Under the pieces are notes generated by a model. It ran no database searches and had not been told where the DNA came from. It saw only the letters and a list, made by a program, of their open reading frames with translations. From Candidatus Accumulibacter regalis (GTDB taxonomy: Bacteria > Pseudomonadota > Gammaproteobacteria > Burkholderiales > Rhodocyclaceae), in the NCBI GenBank assembly GCA_000585075.1, contig JEMY01000044.1:200566-264565 (forward strand): a stretch of DNA of 64,000 nucleotides, written 5' to 3'. The translations under genes were made by a program, and so were the position numbers. Below, piece after piece: positions 1 through 8,082 of this stretch (the first letter of the stretch is position 1; each line of letters opens with the position of its first letter).

Positions 1-41
1 ACCACCGGGGCCGAGCGTCGCAGGTTTGCATCAAGAGCCCC

Positions 42-728
42 TCAAGTGGCGAACGGCGAACGACCGATCAGCAGGCGCGTCAGCCCGATCAGGCCCCAGA
101 CGCCAAAGCCGAGAATCAGCGTTCCCGATGCCAGACGTAGCGTGCGATTGCGCGCATAGGCCTGCAGGCGCGCGGCAAGCAGGCCGGCAAGCAGCAGGTT
201 GGGCAAGGTGCCGGCGCCGAAAGCCAGCATCAGCCCGGCGCCGTGCAGCGCCGAGCCGCTGGTCAAGGCCGTTGCCAGTGCGCTATACACCAGGCCGCAG
301 GGCAACCAGCCCCAGAGCAGCCCGAGTGGAAAAGCCTGCCTGATGCTGCGTGCGGGCAGGAAATGCCGGGTCAGCGGTTGCAGATGTCGCCACAGTTTCT
401 GGCCGAAGCGCTCGGTGAACGCCAGTGCCCTGGTCAGGCCCATCAGATACAGGCCGAGCGCGATGAGCATCAGGTTGGCGAGCAGGAAAAGGGCGCTGCG
501 CAGGGGTAGCTGCCCGGACAAGGCCAGACTCGCTTCGCCGAGTGCACCGACGATAGCGCCGGCAGCAGCATAACTGACGATCCGTCCGGCATTGTAAGCG
601 AGGTGCAGCGAGGAGCGTGCGGGCCCCCCCATCGACAGCGCAGCGACGATGCCGCCGCACATGACGACGCAGTGCGTCCCACCGAGCAGACCGATCAACA
701 ACAAAGCAAGATACGTCGATTCTGGCAT
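42..728 (-). CDS. TauE/SafE-like membrane protein (COG2836 type)
   Basis: A 228-residue polytopic membrane protein with about six hydrophobic segments. Near the N-terminus it carries a GGTHCVVMCGG motif, the His/Cys/Met-rich signature of the COG2836 branch of sulfite-exporter (TauE/SafE) proteins. In many betaproteobacteria this branch sits beside cbb3 oxidase assembly genes, hemN and fnr, and is suspected of copper or reductant handling during oxidase maturation. Here it lies 103 bp downstream of hemN on the same strand, which fits that context. The substrate cannot be told from sequence, and no cco structural genes are visible. Confidence 0.8.
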   Translation of the reverse strand: MPESTYLALLLIGLLGGTHCVVMCGGIVAALSMGGPARSSLHLAYNAGRIVSYAAAGAIVGALGEASLALSGQLPLRSALFLLANLMLIALGLYLMGLTRALAFTERFGQKLWRHLQPLTRHFLPARSIRQAFPLGLLWGWLPCGLVYSALATALTSGSALHGAGLMLAFGAGTLPNLLLAGLLAARLQAYARNRTLRLASGTLILGFGVWGLIGLTRLLIGRSPFAT

Positions 729-831
729 CTGGGGCTAGCGCGCGCGCCGACGGGCTGAGGGAGCCTGGATTCTACTCCTTCCTCGGCGGTGGTCGGCGGC
801 GAGTCAGCTGCGGGTCAGCTGGAGGCGGGTT

Positions 832-2229
832 TCAGATGACCTTCGAGTAGCGGGTGCGCTGTCGATCAGCGCGCAGATAACGGTCGAAAACCATCGAAAT
901 CGCGCGTACCAGCATCCGTCCCTTCGGCAGAACGGTAATCCAGCGGTCATCGATACGCACCAGTCCGGCATCGACCATCTCGCGCAGGTCGTCGAGCTCG
1001 GTGGCGAAGTGTTTCCGGAATTCGATCAGGTGCGCGATCTCGATCGACTCGATCGACAGCTCGAAGTGGCACATCAGCGACTGGATGATGGAGCGTCGCA
1101 GCAGGTCGTCGGCATTCAATTCGATACCGCGGTAGACGGGCAGGGTGCCGCTGTCGAGCAGGTCATAGTACTCGTCGAGCGTCTTCACGTTTTGACTGTA
1201 GGTCGGTCCGACCTTGCCGATCGACGAGATGCCGAAGGCCAGCAGGTCACAGTCCGAATGCGTCGAGTAGCCCTGGAAGTTGCGATGCAGGCGGCCCTGC
1301 CGCTGGGCCGTCGCCAACTCATCGTCGGGCTTGGCGAAATGATCCATGCCGATATAGACGTAGCCGGCTTCGGTCATTTTTCGGATGGCCAGCGAGAGAA
1401 TCTGCAGGCGAGCGTCGGCGCTAGGCATGTCCGCGTCGAGGATGCGCCGCTGCGGCTTGAACAGACTTGGCAGGTGCGCATAGTTGTAGATCGAAACGCG
1501 ATCGGGGCTGGCGGCAATTACCCGGTCCAGCGTACGGCTGAAGCCGATCACTGTCTGTTTCGGCAGGCCGTAGATCAGGTCGACGCTGATCGACTTGAAG
1601 CCGCTGCTACGCGCCGCGTCCATGACTGCCAGGGTTTCTTCCTCGCTCTGGACGCGATTCACGGCCTGCTGGACTGCCGGGTCGAAATCCTGGACACCGA
1701 CACTCATGCGGTTGAAACCCAGTTCGGCAAGCAGTTCGACGGTTGCGCCATCGACCTTGCGCGGGTCTACTTCAATCGAGTACTCGCCGTCTTCAATCAG
1801 CTTGAAGTGATGGCGTGTCGCTGCCATCAGTTGGCGCATTTCATCGTGCGAGAGGAAGGTCGGCGTACCGCCACCCCAGTGCAGTTGCGCCACTTCCTGA
1901 TCGCCACCTTCAAGATAGCTGCTCTGCAGTGCCAGTTCGCGCGCCAGATACTTCAGATATTTGGCTGAACGGCCATGGTCCTTGGTGATGATCTTGTTGC
2001 ACGCGCAGTAATAGCAGATGGTGTTGCAGAACGGAATGTGGAAGTACAATGATAATTGCCGGCTGACGGCGCCAATGTTGCGCTTGCCGAGCCACAGTTG
2101 GTACGCATCCGGGCCAAAGGCCTCGACAAAGCGATCCGCGGTTGGGTATGACGTATAGCGCGGGCCATTGATGTCGAAGCGGCGAATGATCTGCGGATCA
2201 AAAACGAGGTTCTCGGCGACAGAGTTCAT
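832..2229 (-). CDS. hemN: Oxygen-independent coproporphyrinogen III dehydrogenase HemN
   Basis: Radical-SAM enzyme that decarboxylates coproporphyrinogen III to protoporphyrinogen IX in the cytoplasm when oxygen is scarce. The radical-SAM cluster motif is visible as CNTICYYCAC, preceded by the HemN-type GPRYTSYPTA segment near the N-terminus and followed by HWGGGTPT. From the chosen start the product is 465 residues, close to the usual 455-460. A start 69 bp upstream is also open, but it would run into the FNR box, and MNSVAENLVF has a GGAAA-like ribosome site. Divergent from fnr; the shared FNR box is centred 62.5 bp upstream of this start, so anaerobic activation is likely. Confidence 0.95.
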   Translation of the reverse strand: MNSVAENLVFDPQIIRRFDINGPRYTSYPTADRFVEAFGPDAYQLWLGKRNIGAVSRQLSLYFHIPFCNTICYYCACNKIITKDHGRSAKYLKYLARELALQSSYLEGGDQEVAQLHWGGGTPTFLSHDEMRQLMAATRHHFKLIEDGEYSIEVDPRKVDGATVELLAELGFNRMSVGVQDFDPAVQQAVNRVQSEEETLAVMDAARSSGFKSISVDLIYGLPKQTVIGFSRTLDRVIAASPDRVSIYNYAHLPSLFKPQRRILDADMPSADARLQILSLAIRKMTEAGYVYIGMDHFAKPDDELATAQRQGRLHRNFQGYSTHSDCDLLAFGISSIGKVGPTYSQNVKTLDEYYDLLDSGTLPVYRGIELNADDLLRRSIIQSLMCHFELSIESIEIAHLIEFRKHFATELDDLREMVDAGLVRIDDRWITVLPKGRMLVRAISMVFDRYLRADRQRTRYSKVI

Positions 2230-2284
2230 GTTTCCACTACATTGTTGATTAGGTGCATTATCGGTTTGCCCTGAAGTGATCGGG

Positions 2285-2298
2285 TTGACGTGGATCAA
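2285..2298. promoter_or_regulatory. FNR/ANR box between hemN and fnr
   Basis: The sequence TTGACGTGGATCAA matches the FNR consensus TTGAT-N4-ATCAA at nine of ten positions. It is centred 62.5 bp upstream of the hemN start, which suits activation, and 34.5 bp upstream of the fnr start, which suits autoregulation or repression. Confidence 0.8.
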
Positions 2299-2325
2299 AC
2301 GCCGGGTTTAGTGAAAAGGACGCAG

Positions 2326-3069
2326 ATGTCGACGAACGATGCGACCGCGAGACTTGCCTTTGAGGTCGTAAAGACGGCCTGTTCGAACTGCAATCTGCGC
2401 GAGCTCTGTCTCCCTATCGGTCTCGACGCCACCGAACTGAGAAAGCTCGACGAACTGGTGTCGACGCGCAGACGCCTCAAGCGGGGCGACCATCTGTACC
2501 GTGCCGGGCAGAGCTTCGAGTCTATCTACGCGATCCGCAGCGGTTTCTTCAAGACCGATGTGCTGATCGAAGACGGTCGTGATCAGGTCACCGGCTTCCA
2601 AATGACCGGCGAGTTGCTCGGCCTTGATGGGATCAGCAGCGAAGTCCATACCTGCAACGCCATCGCTCTCGAGGATAGCGAGGTCTGTGCCATTCCGTTC
2701 CTGCATCTCGAAAGCCTGTCGCGGCAAATTCATACCCTGCAGCACCACTTTCACCAGGTGATGAGCCGCGAGATCGTCCGTGATCACGGCGTAATGATGT
2801 TGCTCGGCACGATGCGCGCCGAGGAACGCTTGGCGGCCTTCCTGCTCAACCTTTCGCAGCGGTTCAAGGCGCGTGGCTACTCGCCGGCCGAATTCAACCT
2901 GCGCATGTCGCGTGACGAAATCGGCAGCTATCTGGGCCTCAAACTGGAAACCGTCAGCCGTGCCTTTTCGCGCTTTCAGGACGAAGGGCTGCTCTCCGTT
3001 CACCAGAGAAAAATCCGCATTCTCAACACCGCCGGCCTGAAGAAACTGATGTCCCACCAGCGCGTTTGA
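2326..3069 (+). CDS. fnr: FNR/ANR-family oxygen-sensing transcription factor
   Basis: Crp/Fnr-family regulator of 247 residues. It has the three N-terminal cluster cysteines of FNR in the pattern C-x2-C-x5-C (residues 19, 22, 28) and a fourth cysteine in SEVHTCN near residue 119, so a [4Fe-4S] oxygen sensor is expected. The C-terminal helix-turn-helix contains ETVSRAFSRF, with the Glu, Ser and Arg that read TTGAT half-sites. The start was chosen because AAAAGGA lies just upstream; the longer frame would begin inside the FNR box. It likely controls hemN, the hemerythrin operon and perhaps nirS in this window. Confidence 0.95.
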   Translation: MSTNDATARLAFEVVKTACSNCNLRELCLPIGLDATELRKLDELVSTRRRLKRGDHLYRAGQSFESIYAIRSGFFKTDVLIEDGRDQVTGFQMTGELLGLDGISSEVHTCNAIALEDSEVCAIPFLHLESLSRQIHTLQHHFHQVMSREIVRDHGVMMLLGTMRAEERLAAFLLNLSQRFKARGYSPAEFNLRMSRDEIGSYLGLKLETVSRAFSRFQDEGLLSVHQRKIRILNTAGLKKLMSHQRV

Positions 3070-3104
3070 TGCGGTGCGAATAATGGCCCGCGTTGGCTTC
3101 CGTT

Positions 3105-3497
3105 TCAAGCGATTCCAGCCAAGGGGCCGAGTGCGCTGCGGCTGACAGCCACCGCAACAATGTAGGCAAAAGCCAGCAGCGCAGCGACGAAGAAGAGCGC
3201 ACGCTGGCCCTGGCTGCGGCCGCGCTTCAGGGCCATCGTCCCACAGCCAATGTAGATCAGCAGGCCGACCAGTTTCGCTGTCAGCCAGGGGGCAGCGAAG
3301 GGATACTGGGCGCTGATCACGGCCATGGCGATGGCGCTGGTCAGCAGGACGGTATCGACGATGTGCGGCAGGACTCGGACCAGTGGTTGCTGCAGCCGCG
3401 GCGACCTCTCGAGCATCCAGATCCCACGCACGAAGAAGCCGATTCCGCTGAGCACGACGCAGCCTACATGCAGGTATTTCAACGTCAGATAAGTCAT
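3105..3497 (-). CDS. SirB2-family small membrane protein
   Basis: A 130-residue protein with four predicted hydrophobic segments, beginning MTYLTLKYLHVGCVVLSGIG and carrying PHIVDTVLLTSA in the second helix, as in the SirB2 (invasion-gene expression up-regulator) family. The molecular function of SirB2 proteins is unknown. Its start overlaps the stop of the upstream 12-TM membrane protein by four bases (ATGA), so it is the last gene of a translationally coupled four-gene operon. Two conserved histidines in the first and third helices could be haem ligands, but this is only a suggestion. Confidence 0.75.
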   Translation of the reverse strand: MTYLTLKYLHVGCVVLSGIGFFVRGIWMLERSPRLQQPLVRVLPHIVDTVLLTSAIAMAVISAQYPFAAPWLTAKLVGLLIYIGCGTMALKRGRSQGQRALFFVAALLAFAYIVAVAVSRSALGPLAGIA

Positions 3498-4816
3498 TGC
3501 TGGGCCTGCGCGACGGCAGCAGGCGTACGCGTCAGGGCTTCGATTTCCAGCCGATGTCGACGGTAGAAGGCGACGGCGGCGAGCAGGTTGCTGAGCAACC
3601 AGCCATTAGCCAGCAACAGCGTCAGTCCCGCCGGATAGGTGAACCACTGGGGCCAGAGTACGGCAGCCAGCAGCAGCACAAGGGCGGCAAAGTGCGCATG
3701 CATCTGCCGGTGGACCTGAGGCCCGGCGATGACCTTGTTCATGTTCGGAGGAATCGCCCGGCCGCGTCCGAGATTCTGCAGGTGCGACCAGACCAGAAAG
3801 GGAACGATCTTGTAGAGCATGCCGATCATGACCGACATGAAGCCCCCGAATAGTGCCAGGACGCCGCACAGGAGAGGCCACTCGGGGCGCTCGGCCAGCG
3901 TCGGCCAGCTGGTGGCTGCAAGCCACAGCGAGCAGGCGGCCAGGGTGCTCAGCATTGCCACGCGCCAATACTGTTGCGTGGCGTCGAAACGGGCACGCTT
4001 GCTGCGGCTCTGCAGGTGCAGCGTCAGTGCCGCGAAAACGGCCACTGCGAGGACCGTGATGGCCGCGAGCAGGAGCGACGGCCATCGCCGGTCCGTCGTA
4101 TCGGCGACACTCCAAACGACCAGCAGAGCGAGTAGCGACCACGAAAAGCGGCGCGCGAACCACTCAGGGTAGCCTGGTGTCATCTGGAACATCGGTACCA
4201 CCACGAAGGCGACGGCAGCCAGCAGGATAACGCTCCAGCCGACCAAGCCCCAGCCGAGATGGATCGTCGTCAGCTGCATCACTGGCAAGGCCAGCGATCC
4301 ATTGAGTGCCAGCGCCAGCAGCACGCCGAGACAGACCGTTACGGTCAACCCGAGCAACGATAACTTCAGGCCGCGAATGGTGGGGTTGGTCGCAGGCACA
4401 CCCCACAAGGCGTGCCCAGCGGCGGCAATGAACAGCGCAACACCGCTGCCAATAAAAAGCGCGGCCAGCCAGAATGCCAGCGGCTGGTAGCTCAGAAAGC
4501 CTGTCGCCAGAAGCAGCGCGCCCGGAGCGATCGCTGCGTGCACCAGGGTGGCGACCAGCCGCGGGTGCGAAATGTTCGCTCCGGCGACCACCGGAAGAAT
4601 CTGGACCATCGCGCCGAGCATCACCTGCAGCATGAAGCCAACGGTGATCAGGTGCGTCAGCGCCAGGGCTGCGCCTGTCCAGCGCGAGGCGAACAGCTCG
4701 GGACCACTCCACAGCACGAGCAGGGCGGCGAGGATGGCAAACAGGGGAGCCGTCAGAAAAAAGCGCAGCGGGGCGGCAAGCGGGGGTGCCTGGTCGAACG
4801 ACAGCAGCGCCTGCAT
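3494..4816 (-). CDS. 12-TM membrane protein, NnrS/haem-copper oxidase subunit I-like
   Basis: A 440-residue protein made almost wholly of about twelve hydrophobic helices. Histidines sit inside the helices in THLITVGFMLQVMLGAMVQ, VHAAIAPGALLL and TIHLGWGLVGW, a layout reminiscent of NnrS and haem-copper oxidase subunit I relatives. Such proteins often accompany hemerythrin and DUF2249 genes in denitrifying betaproteobacteria. The start codon shares one base with the stop of the DUF2249 gene (TAATG), so the two are coupled. A role in handling NO or in a respiratory complex is inferred from the context; there is no direct evidence for catalysis. Confidence 0.6.
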   Translation of the reverse strand: MQALLSFDQAPPLAAPLRFFLTAPLFAILAALLVLWSGPELFASRWTGAALALTHLITVGFMLQVMLGAMVQILPVVAGANISHPRLVATLVHAAIAPGALLLATGFLSYQPLAFWLAALFIGSGVALFIAAAGHALWGVPATNPTIRGLKLSLLGLTVTVCLGVLLALALNGSLALPVMQLTTIHLGWGLVGWSVILLAAVAFVVVPMFQMTPGYPEWFARRFSWSLLALLVVWSVADTTDRRWPSLLLAAITVLAVAVFAALTLHLQSRSKRARFDATQQYWRVAMLSTLAACSLWLAATSWPTLAERPEWPLLCGVLALFGGFMSVMIGMLYKIVPFLVWSHLQNLGRGRAIPPNMNKVIAGPQVHRQMHAHFAALVLLLAAVLWPQWFTYPAGLTLLLANGWLLSNLLAAVAFYRRHRLEIEALTRTPAAVAQAQQ

Positions 4817-5052
4817 TACGACTTTTGATGCTGGATCAGGACTTCCACCGTACCGTCAGCCTGGCGCTCGCTCTTCCAGGTGAAACCGTTGAGTTCGAGA
4901 GCCCTGTACAGCGGGTAAGGCTCACGGGGCAGGAGTACCAGGAGTTTTTCCGATGCGGCGAGCGTGTCGAGTGCTTCCATGGTGCGTACCATCGGTTCCG
5001 GTGGCTCCAGGTCGCGGGCGTCGAGAATGATTGGGGCTTTCGTCTTTGTCAT
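4816..5052 (-). CDS. DUF2249 domain protein
   Basis: A 78-residue soluble protein consisting of one DUF2249 domain, recognised by ILDARDLEPPEPMVRTMEAL near the start and the LLPREPYPLYRALELNGF core. This is a TusA/SirA-like fold often found fused to or beside hemerythrin-like domains in proteins of NO and nitrite metabolism. The start ATG overlaps the stop of the hemerythrin gene (ATGA) and its stop overlaps the next start, so it is produced together with both. The biochemical role is unknown; the cysteine typical of TusA is absent. Confidence 0.8.
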   Translation of the reverse strand: MTKTKAPIILDARDLEPPEPMVRTMEALDTLAASEKLLVLLPREPYPLYRALELNGFTWKSERQADGTVEVLIQHQKS

Positions 5053-5510
5053 GCTGGCGTCTTCGCGTCGGCAGAGAGCTGCTTCTGCAGCTTCGGCAGC
5101 AGGGTCTCTAGCTGGTCGGCCAATTGCTGGTCGCACATCGGATAGAGGATGTTTTCTTCCTTGACGTTGTGTTGCTGAATCATGATCAGCAGCGTCTCGG
5201 CGTTGCCGCTGTAGTCGTCGACCGCGCGCTCGGCCAGCGCTGCTTCCGCGGCGGCGAGCAGCTGGCGCATCTGCACATGCTCGCTGCGCATGACCTGCGT
5301 TGGCCCCTGGTACATGCCGGTGCGCTTCTCGAAGAGCGGGAAGAGAATCGCTTCCTCGGCCTCGAAATGATTCAGCATGGCTTTTCGGAAGCGGGCGAAT
5401 TCGCTTTCCGCCAGTGCCCATTTGTCGTTTGCCACAGCGTTGTCTACTGTTGCCAGAAAGTCGTCGCAGGAGCGATGATCCTTGGTCATCAATTCGCTGA
5501 TTTCGCGCAT
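5049..5510 (-). CDS. Hemerythrin-like di-iron protein
   Basis: A 153-residue four-helix protein with the full hemerythrin ligand set: TKDH near the N-terminus, NHFEAEE, SEHVQM and QHNVKEENILYP. It should bind a non-haem di-iron centre and may sense or bind O2 or NO. The start MREISELM was chosen because a GAGG site precedes it; an upstream in-frame ATG would lie within the FNR box. First gene of a four-gene operon (hemerythrin, DUF2249, 12-TM protein, SirB2) with every junction overlapping. The perfect FNR box lies 62.5 bp upstream. Confidence 0.88.
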   Translation of the reverse strand: MREISELMTKDHRSCDDFLATVDNAVANDKWALAESEFARFRKAMLNHFEAEEAILFPLFEKRTGMYQGPTQVMRSEHVQMRQLLAAAEAALAERAVDDYSGNAETLLIMIQQHNVKEENILYPMCDQQLADQLETLLPKLQKQLSADAKTPA

Positions 5511-5565
5511 GAGGTGCCTCGTAGGGTTAGTCGTGCCATTGTCGGCGGCAGACGTGGCGCCAGCG

Positions 5566-5579
5566 TTGATCGACATCAA
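5566..5579. promoter_or_regulatory. Perfect FNR box upstream of the hemerythrin operon
   Basis: TTGATCGACATCAA matches the FNR/ANR consensus at all ten defined positions. Its centre lies 62.5 bp upstream of the hemerythrin start, the same spacing as the hemN box, consistent with activation from about -41.5. Confidence 0.85.
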
Positions 5580-5822
5580 ACAATAATTTTGAACATGTCG
5601 TGCGTTGAGACACGACCTGAGACCTGATTTGCTTCGACGGGCAGGCAACGACAGGCATCCGCCCGGAGCAGCAGATTTACCGGCCGGCACTTAGGCGGTC
5701 ATTTGGCCAAAAAGTTCTCGCTGTTCCTGACTTTTTGCAAACCGCCCCAGTGGCAGATTGCTTTCCAGCCACGGGACCGGCCGTGTCCAGGTCTCGACGG
5801 GGACTGAGAGTGGATCCATAGT

Positions 5823-5836
5823 TTGACTTCCGTCAG
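5823..5836. promoter_or_regulatory. Possible FNR/DNR-type box upstream of usp
   Basis: TTGACTTCCGTCAG is a dyad (TGAC-N4-GTCA) that resembles the TTGAC-N4-GTCAA form of FNR/DNR sites with one outer mismatch. Its centre is 70.5 bp upstream of the universal stress protein start. The assignment is tentative. Confidence 0.4.
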
Positions 5837-5899
5837 GATTGGTGTGACCTTTACTGCCTGTAGTCGATTGTCAATCGACGTCACTGTGGAGGAAGCGCC

Positions 5900-6343
5900 A
5901 TGTTCAAACACATCCTTGTTCCTGCCGATGGATCCGATCTTTCAAAGGAAACGGCCCGGCGCGCGGTTTCGTTCGCCAAGGAGGCCGGAGCACGCATTAC
6001 GGCTTTTTTTGCCAAACCGGAGTATCCGGTCAGTTACTACGGTGAAGGAGCTTTGATCGATCCGACGACCCCGGAGAAATTCGCCGAACTGGCCGAGCAG
6101 CAAGCCGAACAGGTTCTCGACTTCGTCGCTGGCCTGTGCAAGGACGCTGCTGTCCCGGTCGAAAAACTCTCGCTGACCAGTGACATCCCCTACCAGGCGA
6201 TCATCGACGCAGCCACGCAGTCGGGCTGCGACCTGATCTTCATGGCGTCGCACGGCCGCCGCGGAATCAGCGCCTTGTTGCTTGGCAGCGAGACGCACAA
6301 GGTGCTTACGCACTCGACCATTCCCGTCCTCGTCTATCGCTGA
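5900..6343 (+). CDS. Universal stress protein, UspA family
   Basis: A 147-residue single-domain Usp. It begins MFKHILVPADGSDLS, and the C-terminal nucleotide-binding signature reads MASHGRRGISALLLGSETHKVL followed by STIPVLVYR, matching the ATP-binding G-x2-G-x9-G-[ST] pattern. A good ribosome site, GAGGAAG, precedes the start. It stands alone and divergent from the hemerythrin operon, with possible FNR-type control. Usp proteins of this kind are commonly induced under oxygen limitation in denitrifiers; the specific role here is not known. Confidence 0.9.
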   Translation: MFKHILVPADGSDLSKETARRAVSFAKEAGARITAFFAKPEYPVSYYGEGALIDPTTPEKFAELAEQQAEQVLDFVAGLCKDAAVPVEKLSLTSDIPYQAIIDAATQSGCDLIFMASHGRRGISALLLGSETHKVLTHSTIPVLVYR

Positions 6344-6491
6344 TCAGCCCGCTATTCGAGAAGGCGCGCAAGCGCGCGCCGCCGCTTCACTGGCCTGCCG
6401 CGACGAGCGCCGTCGGAGTGTGGCAAAATGCCTTGGGCGCTGGCGCGTTCGCTGGCCAAATGTGGCCAGCGACGGAAGGAGTTGAACGAGC

Positions 6492-7160
6492 ATGCGGTGC
6501 TTCAGGAAAGTGCTTGGCTGGCGCCGCGGGGGGCCGGTTTTCGCCTGCTGCCTCGCCGTTGGCTGGAGCGCAGTCGAGGCGGTTGATGTCGGGCTGGCCG
6601 GAGTATTTCCGGGCAAGGCGCTACTGACCATCGACGGTGGCGCGCCGCGAACCGTGGCCGTCGGCGCAGAAACCAGCGAAGGTGTTCGCGTCGTGGCTGT
6701 CGACCGTGAGTCGGCGACCATCGAGAGCGACGGAAAGAAGCGTACCCTGCGCGTTGGGCAGAACGTCGTGTCCAGCTCTTCGCAGCAGGGCGGTGGCCGG
6801 GTGGTATTGACTGCCGACGGCAACGGCCATTTCCTGACTACCGGAAACATCAACGGATCGACGGTGCGTTTTCTGGTCGATACCGGTGCCACCATGATCT
6901 CGCTCGGTGCCAGCGATGCGCGACGCATCGGCATTGACCCTAGCAAGGGCCAGCCGGCGGTGGTGAACACCGCCAACGGACAGGCCCGCGTCTCTCGTGT
7001 CCAGCTGGACAGCGTCCGTGTCGGCGAGATTGTCCTGCACGGTATCGATGCACTGGTGCACCAACAGGATATGCCGGTTGTGTTGCTCGGCATGACCTTC
7101 TTGAACCGTATGGAAATGCAGCGTGACGGTCAGACGATGACCCTCAGAAAGCGCTACTAG
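6492..7160 (+). CDS. Retropepsin-like aspartic protease, TIGR02281 type
   Basis: A 222-residue protein with a hydrophobic N-terminal stretch (about residues 15-30) that is either a signal peptide or an anchor. The active-site motif FLVDTGATMISL is centred near residue 129, and a hydrophobic-hydrophobic-Gly motif, VVLLGMTFL, comes near the C-terminus. This layout is that of the clan AA retropepsin-like proteases of proteobacteria, thought to work as periplasmic or membrane-bound dimers. The preceding domain (residues 30-110) is beta-rich. The substrate is unknown. The next gene follows after nine bases, so the two are likely co-transcribed. Confidence 0.85.
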   Translation: MRCFRKVLGWRRGGPVFACCLAVGWSAVEAVDVGLAGVFPGKALLTIDGGAPRTVAVGAETSEGVRVVAVDRESATIESDGKKRTLRVGQNVVSSSSQQGGGRVVLTADGNGHFLTTGNINGSTVRFLVDTGATMISLGASDARRIGIDPSKGQPAVVNTANGQARVSRVQLDSVRVGEIVLHGIDALVHQQDMPVVLLGMTFLNRMEMQRDGQTMTLRKRY

Positions 7161-7169
7161 GAGGAGTCG

Positions 7170-7454
7170 ATGATGCGAGTGCGCAGCGAAGAAGCAAGCA
7201 TGTTGAGCCGTGAGCTCGATATCCTGATGAGCGAGCGGCAGACGCTGCTGGAAGTTGTTGGTGCCGCCGCCGCGCTGATCGCATCGCTCGACAGCCGCGC
7301 GTTGCCGCCGACTGCTGTCAGATCGGCGGATCTCGTGGCGACGACGATCAATGCCTTGTCGGACGAGACCTTGCGCGACGCACTTGCCGCCGTGCGCGCA
7401 GAGATCGAGGACGACGACGGCGAGCGGGAAGGCGAGCGCGTTGTCAGCCACTGA
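7170..7454 (+). CDS. Small hypothetical protein
   Basis: A 94-residue acidic, mainly helical protein without cysteines or membrane segments, not recognised as a known family. It is preceded by a strong AGGAGG ribosome site at the end of the protease gene. Its 3' end overlaps the probable TTG start of the Nudix gene by 14 bases, so the three genes 6492-8082 probably form one operon. The highly acidic tail (EIEDDDGEREGE) is the only notable local feature. Confidence 0.6.
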   Translation: MMRVRSEEASMLSRELDILMSERQTLLEVVGAAAALIASLDSRALPPTAVRSADLVATTINALSDETLRDALAAVRAEIEDDDGEREGERVVSH

Positions 7455-8082
7455 GGCCTTGGCAGGCGCAGCGACCGAAGTCGGCGGTAGCGCCCTCGAC
7501 CTCGAGCATTTGCGGCAGGTCCTGGCTGCGGAGCCGGCGCGCACTCCCTGTGTTCTCGAAGACGGCGTCGGTGACGAGGAACTGCTGCCGGCTGCCGTAC
7601 TCTTTCCGATTGTTCGCCGTAATGGCCAGCCGACCGTATTGCTTACCCAGCGCACGACGCATTTGCGCGATCATCCCGGGCAGGTAAGCTTTCCCGGAGG
7701 CCGTTGCGAAGCGAGCGACGCATCGCCGGCGGCTACGGCGTTGCGCGAGACCAGCGAGGAAATCGGCCTGGCGCCGGCGCACGTGGAAATCGTTGGCTAT
7801 CTGCCCGAATATCGTACCTCGACCGGCTTCAGGGTCACCCCGGTGGTGGCCATGGTGACGCCACCTTTCGATTTGCAGCTCGACGCCTTCGAGGTGGCGG
7901 AAGCATTCGAGGTGCCCTTGTCATTCCTGATGAATCCCGCCAATCACCAGCAGCATTCGCTTCACTACCGGGGCAAGCTGCGTCACTACTACGCCATGCC
8001 CTACGGCGACTACTTCATCTGGGGTGCCACGGCAGGGATCATCATGTCGCTCTACCGGGCGCTCGAGATAGCCTCCCGCTAA
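7441..8082 (+). CDS. Nudix CoA pyrophosphatase (NudL-like)
   Basis: A 213-residue Nudix hydrolase expected to cleave CoA and its derivatives to 4'-phosphopantetheine and 3',5'-ADP. The Nudix box is of the CoAse type: FPGGRCEASDASPA followed by TALRETSEEIGL, with the REx2EE core. The UPF0035-like segment LLTQRTTHLRDHPGQVSFPG precedes it. The start is a TTG that follows an AAGG site and overlaps the upstream gene; no better ATG lies between it and the conserved domain. The stop overlaps the end of the convergent gene at 8079 by four bases. Confidence 0.88.
   Translation: MSATEALAGAATEVGGSALDLEHLRQVLAAEPARTPCVLEDGVGDEELLPAAVLFPIVRRNGQPTVLLTQRTTHLRDHPGQVSFPGGRCEASDASPAATALRETSEEIGLAPAHVEIVGYLPEYRTSTGFRVTPVVAMVTPPFDLQLDAFEVAEAFEVPLSFLMNPANHQQHSLHYRGKLRHYYAMPYGDYFIWGATAGIIMSLYRALEIASR

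Larger units (their letters stand above)
5511..5899. other. Divergent regulatory region, hemerythrin operon / usp
   Basis: About 390 bp without a convincing gene. It holds the perfect FNR box (5566-5579), a weaker FNR/DNR-like dyad (5823-5836) and a 15-bp perfect palindrome TCGATTGTCAATCGA at 5864-5878. Short open frames here show no recognisable protein features. Confidence 0.6.

Noticed and set aside
5511..5576. Upstream ATG (MSINAG) as start of the hemerythrin gene
   Set aside because: It lies within the perfect FNR box, and the downstream ATG at 5510 has a better ribosome site and directly precedes the conserved domain.
5864..5878. Perfect palindrome TCGATTGTCAATCGA upstream of usp as a regulator site
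   Set aside because: It matches no regulator consensus I can name, and its position close to the start could as well be chance; kept only as a note in the intergenic entry.
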